From Macrocystis pyrifera (Eukaryota; Sar; Phaeophyceae; Laminariales; Laminariaceae): 64,000 nt of DNA. Under the pieces are notes generated by a model. That model worked only from the letters and a program-made list of their open reading frames with translations. It made no database searches and was not told the origin of the DNA. Location: contig JASSKH010000012.1 of NCBI GenBank assembly GCA_031763025.1, positions 1,984,001-2,048,000 of the forward strand, given 5' to 3'. Position 1 is the first letter of the stretch, and every line of letters begins with the position of its first letter. The position numbers were made by a program, and so were the translations under genes. Of the stretch, positions 55,220 through 64,000 are shown piece after piece.

Positions 55220-58200
55220 CTAAGCTAAAGCCTTCCTGTTCTTGCAGCTGAGCGATGCTGGCGTGCTGATCCCCATTTCTTCTTTGCCTCCGTTCTCTCC
55301 GATGTCCAGCTGCCGTTTCACCAGGGCGGAGTAAACGCCCCCTTTCACCGAAACCAGCTCGTCGTGGGTGCCTTCCTCGGCAACCTGGAATTAAAACGCC
55401 ATTTCGAGTTCAACTATTACAGTCTGTTCGGGCTGTTGAACGGTGACGTGGATAACACGGTGGAACCCTAGCTAGGCTTTGGGGTGGGGGGCTATCCAAA
55501 GTGGTCGTACAGGGGCATACATCGGTCAAATCGGGGGAAATTATTGTAAAAAAGGGGTAGTACATATCTGGAAACCATAGTAGAGAGGGGGTATACTCCC
55601 CTCCCCTCCCCCCAAATTGTGGTCAACGGGAGGATAACTTGCACCTTCCTGCGCCGCGGTGCCGTCAGCCCGGACAACGTGTCCGAAAAAAACAGGGGTG
55701 TATGTGCTCTGCATGGGCTGTGGGCGTCTTGTCTTGCCGGCGCGTCATAAATTAATTTGAGGCAGGTTGGGGCACGCGCGGAGCATTTCCCACTGACTTG
55801 TTCCTACGAGTACCCCCACCTTTTGGCTAAAAAAATCGGGGGGTATACCCCCTTCTGACCTTTTCCCATGTAAAAGGAGTATTGATAGGAAACCCGCGTC
55901 CCGTCCCATCCCAACGGAATGGCACGAGGTTGTGCATCACCGACGGTTACACTCGTGCCATACCAAAAGCAGTGCGAAGCCGGCGGTCGAACCAACCGCC
56001 GACGATACGGCAATCGGGTTTGTTCCGTCGACAGTTACACTCGTGTCACCAACGGTTGCGCTCGTGACATCGAGCGTTACACATGTATAAGTGGTAGCAA
56101 CACTCTCGTCACCGACGGTTACACTTGTTTCAACGACCGTTGCACTAGTTTTACCGACCGCTACATTCGTGCTACCGACGTTTCACTATCGTCACCAACT
56201 GCTACACTGCCATCACCGACCGTTACACGCATTCCACCGGCCGTTACACTCTTGTCCCTGGCGGCTACACGCGTGTCGCCGACCGTTACGCTCTTGAAAT
56301 CGGCAGTTACACTCATGTCGCCGGCAGTTACGCTCCAGCCATCGACCGCTACTCTCGTGCCACTGATCGTTACACTCGTGTCACCAACGGTTACACGAGT
56401 GTCAACTACCGCTACACTCATGTGACCGACCGTTACACTCGCGTCATCGGCAGGTTACATTCGCGCCACCGATCGCTACACTCGTGCCACCGGCCGCGAC
56501 ACTCGTGTTCACCGACGGTTACACTTGTTTCACCGGCCGTTACACGTGTGTCACCGACGGTTACACTCGTTTTTCACCGACCGTTACACTCGAGCCACCA
56601 AACGCTACACTCGTGCCACACATCGTTGCGCTTGTATCAATGACCGACACACTCGAATAAGAAGCATCGCAACGGTCGGTGGCACGAGTGTAACCTTCGG
56701 TTACACGAGTATAACGCTCAGTGGTACATTAGCTGACTGCTACTCTCGTGGCATCGCCAGTTACACTCGTATAACCAACCCTTGCACTCGTATCATCGGC
56801 GGCCACACTCATATCAACCACCAATACTTTCGCGTTAACGGTCAGGTCACCTGATCGTTACACTCGGGTCATCGGCAGAGACACTCATACCACCAACCGT
56901 TACACCTGTGCCACCCACCGCTACACTCGTGTAAATGCAGATGACATGAGTGTAACGGTCAGTGGCGCCACTCGTATTAGCAACCGCTGGACTCGTGTCA
57001 CCCACCGTTACACTCGTGTACTCGAAGGATACACTCGTGCCACCGACCGTTCCACTCGTTTAACTGACACTTCATCTCGAGTCACCGACCGTCACACTCC
57101 TGCTATCGACCGTTATACTCGTGCCACCGACCGTTACACTCCTCCCACCGACGGTTACACTCATGCGACGGTTACACTCGCGACTCGCGACGCACCTTCC
57201 CCCCCTGAATGACGCAAATCTTGTCGGCCCGTTTAACCGTACTGAGGCGGTGGGCGATGAGGATGACGGTCATGCCTCCCCTTGCTATCATCTGATCGAT
57301 CGCTTGCTGTACCAGATGTTCGCTCTCGGCATCCAGCGCGCTGCGGTCCGTTCAAGGGTTGGGTTGGGTTAGATAAAGCAAAGCAAAGCAAAAGTAGCAA
57401 CGCAAAGCAAAGCAAAGCGAAACGAAATAAAGCAGAATCGAGCAAAGCAAAACGAAGCAAACGGGGGCCGGAGGAGAGATCGAGGCGCTTCCATGATGTG
57501 AAAACGTGTTTACCGCTGCTACAGTAGAAACTGTACGCTGCAGTGCTTCTATATACTGCACCTCCATCAACAGAGCCTCTGTCGCATAACACGTGAAAAC
57601 ATACAAAAAATACGCAAGACAGGCCTTTCATATCACGCAGAGCGTGTATTCATAAAAGCAAAGAGACCCACCTGGTAGCCTCGTCAAGCAGGAGTACCCG
57701 CGGTTTTCTAACCTATTGGGGGTGAAGAGGGAGTTGCACATGAAAAAACAGCGGAATTAGGGGACGGTAAAGAAGAGATTGTAGTAAAATAGCTGTCGCT
57801 AGGAAACGTCGGCAAGCAGTATGTCTGAATATATCGCAATCAGCCAGGCAAATAAAACACAAAAAACAGGCCACTCGGAATCGCGTCAAACAATCGATCT
57901 CATCATACTACAGTACACTGGCCACAGCTCAGAGAAAACCCCACCCTCCCCCGTTTCCCTCCCGTGACTACACGGTCGGCATGAGCAAGCAAAACCCAAT
58001 CGCGAACCCATACTCAACTCAAGCTCGAAACACAAACTCAAACCCACACCTAAGCTCAAACGAAGGCCTACATCAAAAGCCAAACCCAAGCTCAAACCCG
58101 AGACCAAAACCAAGCTCTAACCAGGCACGAAGTCAAACTCAAACACGTAATCCAACACTGGAACTCAAACGTAATTCCGAAGCCAATTTCAAAGCCAATC

Positions 58201-61200
58201 TCAAACTCAAACCCCATCAAGTTCGCGTTGAGCCTAGTATAAATCACAGCTCGTAGAGTAATGTACAACTGCAATGGCTGCTGCTTTACAACACAAGGGT
58301 GCATGCAGTTATCATACAAATTAACAAATATCGCAGAATTGTACTGACTGCCTGGTGACATACTGCACCTTCCGTCGAGAACGGCTTTGTCGTCGATAAG
58401 TCACAGTTTCATGTAGCATGTAAAAAATTTCTAAGTCATAAAGGAAATACCTGGTACGTACGAAACATGAGTTCAAGGTGTTTGGCAATAAATAACTTCC
58501 TCTATGAGCAAGCACATACACGTGAACGTAAGCTGAACTAATCAAGTGCCACGCAATACCCTTAGGATGCTTCGGCAAATGTAAGTGAGTGTTGCATTGC
58601 GTACGTGGTAGAATATTTGCAGAAAGCTTGTTACAAGTTCAAGTAAGGTTTCATGATGGTGCAAGCTTTGACGATCAAGGACCACCGCCATCACGGTCAC
58701 TCCGTCTTGTTGCCACCATCACCGGTCTAACTGCTGTAGACCAGTAGTGAATACATTCTACAAGGCATCTCCTGTCTTCTCCAGGGTTCTTTTGGTCTCC
58801 TTTGAAAAACTTTGTTGCGCCGGATCCACATACCGTGTGTGTATTGGCATCGGATTTATGAGTTTCTGCTTGCTCTTTTTGCGTCAGCTACAAAAACAGC
58901 TCTCGCTGTGTTGTGTGACCCTGTTTTTGTGTTCGACTGCTCATCGTGTGATGCTCGCCCATAAGATTGCACAGTTTGCTGCTCTTCGAATACCTGGTAT
59001 CTTGGTATGCACTCGTTTGGCGAAACACTATCTAGAGTGCACGCCGCACAACAACAAGCACGCGGGAAGCTGAAGATCAACTCCGTCAGGTTCTAGAACA
59101 CGTAAATCCCCCACAAGTCATCCTCAAAACGCAAAGTCAAACTCAAATAAACACGAATACAAAACTCAAACTCGAAACCAAAACGCAAAATCAAACCCAC
59201 ACTGCAAACCTAACTACGAAGTCGAAATCTCAAAAACTCAAAACCCAAGCTCGAGCCCACCCTCAAAAATAAACCTACAGCAACAACCCCAACAAAATCC
59301 CAACTCACAGCTAAACCTGAAAAAACCACACCCAAACCCAACCCCAGATCCAACAAAGCACACAAAACTACGAAACTCCTTACCAAGGCCCTCGCGATGG
59401 CAATCCTTTGTTTTTGTCCACCGGATATCTGCACCCCCCTCTCCCCGGCCTGCGTCTCGTACTTGTCCGGGAGCTGGGAGATGAAAACGTGGGCGTTGGC
59501 TAATCTCGCGGCCTCCTCGATCTCGGCCATGCTGGGTTCTTGATCTGAAGCCACAACGAAAAGGCATTTTGCGGGTACGGGTATGGTCAAGGTGAGGTAA
59601 GGAGGTACGGTGGTCGTGATGATTATTAATAGCGTGATGGCGGTGGTGATGTTGGTGGTGGTTGGTGTTGGTAGTAATAAAGGCCGTGGTGATGTTGGTG
59701 GTGGTTGGTGTTGGTAGTAGTAAAGGCCGTGGCGATGTTGGTGGTGGTCGGTGTTGGTAGACGGGGGTCCACAGTTAATGGGACCAAATTTTGTTAGTAA
59801 AAATAGGTAAATATATAGGTTTTTATGTGTACCATAGGTCCTATTAACTGCGGAGCCCCGTAATAGTTGGTATGTTGGTGTTGGCGGTGGTAGCACTGGC
59901 GGTGTTGGTGTTGGTGCTTGTGTTGGTGGTGATGATGGTGTCGGTACGAAATGGCCTTAGTGGTGTCGGTGGTGGTTGGTATTGACAGCAGGAGCGGTGT
60001 TGTGTCTGGTGTTGGTGGTGGTAGAGGTGTTGGTGCCGGTGCCGGTGGAGTTGATGTCGATGTTGGCGGTGTCGGGTAGTGGTGGTGATGGAGGCGGTCG
60101 TGGTTGGTACCCATAGCAGGTGTGGTGTTGCGGTTGGTGTTGGTGTTGGTAGAGTGTTGGTTCTGGTGGCGTTGGTGTTGGTGTTGGCGGTGGGGAAGGA
60201 GTCAACACCATGGCCTTCAAAGCGACGCTTGAAATGGAAGGCAAACATCATCAAGTAAAAAAAACAAAAGGCTGCAGGTGGGGGGGGGGGGGGGGAGCGG
60301 CGCTACTATGGCACGTACAGCTCCATAACAACCAAACGCCGTTTCGACAAAATCAACGACGTCTCCGACATAAAAAATTGGTTGAGGGCGCGGCGTTTCT
60401 GCCGGCGAGAGCAAGAACCGGGGGAAACGGAATACTGAAAGCCACATATTCGGAAAAATACAAAAAAAACACAGGCTCGGAAAACAAAAAAGCCGCGCTT
60501 TTTCCGTCCGTAACATGTTCGGTCAAGGGCGTCCTTGCCATTTTTCCCGACAGCGCCGGGTGGAGGGGCGGGGACGGCACCATTTTACCCCCCGGGGGGG
60601 GGCTGCACTCATTATCGTGCATGGCCGTAGTCATATGACCATTTACCCCCCGGGGGGGGCACAACCACTTTACCCCCCATTTTAGCCCCGAGGGGGTGGG
60701 AGAGGAGTATCTGATGACACTGCCAGTTCACGGAAGCCATGCCAAAATCAGAAATCCCCTCAAGGTCTCACCTTCGAGGCCGTAGATGATGTTTTCCCGA
60801 ATGCTGCGGGCGTACAGCGTCGGTTCCTGACCCACGATGGAGATGCTTTGGTGCAGCCAGTGGTGGTTATACTCGTGCACGGGAATGCCATCCAACATCA
60901 CCTGGAACACCACCGTCCCCGTCATCGGACACCCATCCAAGAGGGAAAACAAAAAAAAAAGAAAAAAAACACAAAATTCAAGTTCACAGCGCGTGAGAAC
61001 AAGTGAGCGTCGTGTTTTTTCGAAGAATTTCTCGCTAACGTTACTGCGATGCCATAAACTCGGCAAAAAAGGAAAAAAAAAAATGCTTCCAAGTACAGTA
61101 CACCAGTACCAGGCCAGTACCAGGCATGTCACAAGATAGCGCACGAACAAAAGTGAGCGTCTTGTTTCCGAAACGCTCCTGGCTAACAGTACCGCGGTAC

Positions 61201-64000
61201 TCTTAATGTTCTTGCGGTAGTTCGTCAACCTCTGTCGCGCAGAAAAACAAGGAATTTGTAAAAAAAACGAGCAAAAAAACGCGCTGCGAAAACAAGAAAC
61301 GAGCGCAAAAGGGCTGAAAGAAGACGCTGACGACGGAACAGAAAGAGAAATGCCACAGTGGGAAAAGTTCTTCACTCTGTTCGGCACGTGCGAGTTTTTA
61401 CCTGTCCCGTTGAAGGCTGGTACAGGTTCTCAAGGAGGGCGATGCACGAACTCTTGCCGCCTCCCGAAGGGCCAACAAGCGCTAGCACCTGTCGAAACAT
61501 TCGGTCGACAATTCCGGTTGAGCCATTCGGTTAAGCCATTCGGTTAAATCACTCGGTGGGGCCAGTCGGTGAACCCATTCGGTAAAGCCATTCGGTGAAG
61601 CCATTCGGCTGCAACCCCCTTCGGGACTCCAGCGGGAGGGAAAAAAAAAAACTTCGGCAAAAAAAAGGCAACGAAACTAGATATAGATAGCACCGGCCAC
61701 GCCAAAAGCACGAAAGCAGCCCGGGCTTCTTCTGGAACAGTAGGGAGGTCAAACAAAGGAATTTGTCCCAAAAGTACATCGTCAGAACATTTACCAATGC
61801 TACCAAATACGACACGCGCACAGCACGACGATGCTTCCACTGTCGTTTTTGTGGTGGTGACGCTCTTCCTTTAAGCCTCTCGGGACGGACTTGAGAAGGG
61901 AAAATTGATTGACGACAAAAAGTGACGACTACAAATGGCGACTACTGCGTGATCCAGGGGCGACACAGATTGGTGTCCGAGCTACAGTACACACAATGGT
62001 TCAAAGGAGTAGTAGCACGCGGCACGGGCACAACGCCATCCTGTACGTCAAGCTGGGAGCTCACGCTGCTCCTACACAGATGGTTGAAAACACCAAAAGC
62101 TATCAACCATTGTTTTGGGCTGTCTCGGGGTCCCAAAAGTTAACAAGGCATGCCTAGAAGGTTGACGAGGCACGTATATTACGGGCGATCGTAGAAAATA
62201 GGACCAGATATTGTTGATCGTAAAAATACGTAAATACACACATGGTAGGTTTTTTTGTGTGTAGCGTAGGTCCTATTTACTACGGTCCCCCGTAGTACAA
62301 GGTTGGTAATCCATGCCTTACTACGCTATTAAGGCGTGTCTAACAAGGTCGATAGGGTATATGCCTGGGAGGTTGATAAGCATGCCTATAACGTTGACCA
62401 AGGCATGCCTAGAACGTTGATGAAGCATGCCTAAATAAGTCTGATAAGCCATGGCTTACAAGGTTGACAAGGCATGCCCATAAGGTTCCCCTATTAATAC
62501 AAGACTGATAAGGCATGCCTAGAAGGCCGATACGGCATGTCCAGAAGGTTGACAAGGCATGTCTACTATTAATAATAAGGTCGATAAGGCATGTCCAGAA
62601 CGTCGATAAGCCATCCTATCAAGTCTGACAAGGCATGCCCAAAGAGGCCAATAAGGCATGCCTGCAAGGCTGACAAGGCATGCCTGCAAGGCTGACAAAT
62701 AACTTCAACAATAAATCGCACGTAGGACAGATGATCGATCCCCCCTACAACATTTACAGCAGGAGTAGTAGCTATTTCAGGGCAGATAGATTCCCGGTCT
62801 GTGTAACTGGTGTATGATCTACAGCAGTAGCGTGTTGCTGGGTGGGAGCAGTATTAAACTATTAATATCTACTGCTGCAGGAGTGTTTCCTGGGTTAGGT
62901 ATGTGCTGCAAAGGTTTCCTGCACAGCATCTCATAGCCACAGGTTACGGTTAGGGTCTAGGTCATCTGCAGCAGATCGTGGTCTGTCCCGACATGGGTGA
63001 CACATTGATGTCACCATCGTACCTGACCGGGGGCGGCTTTGAACGAAATTCCGTCCAGAATCTGTTTTCCGGGCCTGCAATATATAGGACAGGCAAGTAA
63101 CGAATCAGCAAAAAGAAGCAAAAGAGTCAGCAGCAGCAGCACAGGAGTCACGCGCGGAAAGGGTGAATGGGTTGCGGCATAATGGTCGATTGCGGCAGTC
63201 CCGATCACGGCGTATGTCCGACCACAGACCGCCGATTGCGGTACTGTGTCCATTAATAATCACGAGATTTCCTGGCCGATCGCGGCGGCATGTCCAATAG
63301 AGGGGTTGTATAAACCCCGGTCTAGTTTCGACAAAGCGCTTGAAATACACCTAGTACTTGATATCAAACCCTAATCCCAGTCCGAACCCAAACTTCAACC
63401 GCCCGGAAATTTCTCGGAGGAACGCTGGGAAATTTCTCGGAACGAACATTGTAATGAAGAGTCAGTGTGGATTTCGTACCAACCATGTTGTCGAAGCTGG
63501 CCAAGCCATAAACACTTCAGCTCCGAAAAAAAAAAAAATTGAAAACGCTGATGATAATGATGTTCTCACATTAGCTCATTTTTTTTTGTGAAATCTGTCC
63601 CGTGGTCACAAAGCAGGCCAAACATGGAAAAACACAAGCAGTCACGCTAACAGCGTAGTGCACCGCAATGCCAGCGCGAAAGGCAGCGGTACTAAGGAGC
63701 TGTGTGGTATGCCCTCCCGTTTTTTGCTACTGTACTACATCCCGCTCGCCTTGAAGGGTACTCGAAGTCCACGTTTCGAAGCTCCACCTCCCCTAGGCAG
63801 CTGTTCGGCGCTGCCCCCCCGCGGTTACCTGCCCCCACCCCCGCCCCTAACCACGATGGTGATGCTGTTGCTGTTGCTACTGCTGCTGCTGCCGTTTGCT
63901 GGGCAGGTGGGGGCGGTGGCGGCGGCGAGGCCCCTTTGGGCTCCCGCCTCATCAACTCGAAAACTTTGTCCGCTGCTCCTACGGCCTGGGTCCTGTATTT
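55220..64000 (-). CDS. ABCB-type ABC transporter, 3' part with nucleotide-binding domain (partial gene)
   Basis: Eight exons with agreeing phases: 63750-64000 and beyond, 63023-63074, 61402-61488, 60772-60901, 59384-59544, 57672-57712, 57196-57340 and 55220-55384. In order they encode [15 protein letters not shown], a Pro/Ala linker, VDFEYPS (A-loop), [23 protein letters not shown] (Walker A), [19 protein letters not shown] (Q-loop), [15 protein letters not shown] (signature), [10 protein letters not shown] (Walker B), ALDAESEH (D-loop), LIAHRLSTV (H-loop) and [12 protein letters not shown], then a stop. This is the layout of B-family exporters (TAP, MDL, P-glycoprotein types). Membrane domains lie outside the window, so half- versus full-length and substrate are unknown. 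The intron after 63750 appears to use a GC donor. Confidence 0.94.
55920..57185 (+). repeat. 21-bp minisatellite in an ABC transporter intron
   Basis: Units such as GTTACACTCGTGTCACCGAC recur about sixty times with point variation. Because 21 is a multiple of three, long open frames run through it (7-residue pattern like SPTVTLV). It sits between splice sites and starts just outside the 57196 donor, so it is intronic. Confidence 0.85.
57365..57470 (+). repeat. AAAGC simple repeat
   Basis: Pentamer-like runs of AAAGCAAAGC in the ABC intron between the Walker B and D-loop exons. Confidence 0.7.
58000..58220 (+). repeat. AAACTC-type simple repeat
   Basis: Irregular AAACTCAAACCCAAGCTC words; a related tract lies at 59110-59345. 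Both are in the ABC intron preceding the Walker B exon. Confidence 0.6.
59630..60200 (+). repeat. GGTGTTGGT simple repeat, interrupted by a MITE
   Basis: Dense GGTGGTGTTGGTGTTGGT repetition on both sides of the MITE at 59760-59863, in an ABC intron. Confidence 0.75.
59760..59863 (+). mobile_element. Stowaway-like MITE, copy 10
   Basis: Ends decayed (ACGGGGGTCCACAGTTAAT; ACTGCGGAGCCCCGTAA) but the core is conserved. Inserted into the GGTGTT repeat. Confidence 0.8.
60585..60660. repeat. Poly-G-headed repeat, partial copy 4
   Basis: Keeps GCACTCATTATCGTGCATGG and CCGTAGTCATATGACCAT between two CCCCCCGGGGGGGG words that form a near palindrome. Confidence 0.6.
61905..62160 (+). repeat. Dispersed repeat family 3, copy 5
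   Basis: GGCGACTACTGCGTGATCCA, GGTTGAAAACACCAAAAGC and TATCAACCATTGTTTTGGGC match the copy at 46390-46620. Confidence 0.6.
62179..62295 (+). mobile_element. Stowaway-like MITE, copy 11
   Basis: 117 bp, TA at 62177-62178 and 62296-62297. The longer core (ACACACATGG) reflects internal expansion. Confidence 0.82.
62330..62700 (+). repeat. 22-bp minisatellite with GGCATGCC cores
   Basis: Units AAGGCATGCCTGCAAGGCTG AC and variants repeat about fifteen times in an ABC intron. Two units are interrupted by short AT inserts containing TATTAATA. Confidence 0.75.
62710..63003 (+). mobile_element. GATC-rich TIR element (MITE family 2), copy 6
   Basis: Ends CACGTAGGACAGATGATC and GATCGTGGTCTGTCCCGACA are inverted complements. 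Contains extra GCAGTAG and TATTAATA words absent from copy 3. Confidence 0.7.
63075..63743. other. ABC transporter intron, nothing else assigned
   Basis: Contains repeated GATCGCGG / GCCGATTGCGGTA words at 63180-63290 and an A run at 63526. No element with defined ends. Confidence 0.4.

Noticed and set aside
55919-56425. 168-codon open frame rich in Thr/Val/Ser
   Set aside because: It is the translation of the 21-bp minisatellite within an intron of the ABC transporter gene.

Overview
The window is nuclear DNA of an intron-rich eukaryote. It holds four or five protein genes, split into short exons with canonical splice sites, in a matrix of mobile elements and minisatellites. Low-complexity Ala/Gly/Pro runs in the host proteins, long introns full of repeats, and a chromodomain-bearing Ty3/gypsy element suggest a brown alga or related photosynthetic stramenopile. 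That assignment is inference only; no single gene settles it.

Layout. 1-7.1 kb (+): internal exons of a chromatin protein combining a DEK/SAP-like N-terminal helix block with an HMG box; the gene enters from outside the window. 7.1-9.5 kb: repeats only. 9.5-27.6 kb: a retroelement complex. A decayed chromovirus (gag, protease, RT, RNase H, integrase and chromodomain, on the minus strand) sits with three LTR copies, inverted gag and integrase fragments and a large palindrome. It lies between two direct copies of a roughly 1.75 kb host segment. The left copy carries a 2.4 kb array of 43-bp satellite units. The right copy carries a probable solo LTR and a Harbinger-like element, both with empty sites visible in the left copy. 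27.6-34 kb: a decayed tandem repeat zone and repeat-derived DNA. 34.05-37.1 kb (-): an F-box gene with a C-terminal cytochrome b5-type heme domain. 41.3-42.1 kb (-): a compact three-exon gene of unknown function. 44.0-49.75 kb (+): the spliceosomal protein SF3B6 (SF3b14/p14). 55.2-64 kb (-): the 3' half of an ABCB-type ABC transporter, giving almost its whole nucleotide-binding domain in eight exons.

Repeat landscape. I recognise: a Stowaway-like MITE (11 copies, TA target duplication proven by a paralogous empty site); a second TIR family rich in GATC (6 copies); short foldback elements; a tRNA-derived SINE (7 copies or fragments); a poly-G-headed repeat with a conserved peptide frame; and many minisatellites. 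Most lie inside introns, which explains intron lengths of 1-3 kb. The genes look like unrelated housekeeping or chromatin genes, not a pathway or cluster. The most unusual signal is a 70-nt tRNA-like cloverleaf at the LTR/leader junction of all three chromovirus LTR copies, with pairing-preserving substitutions.
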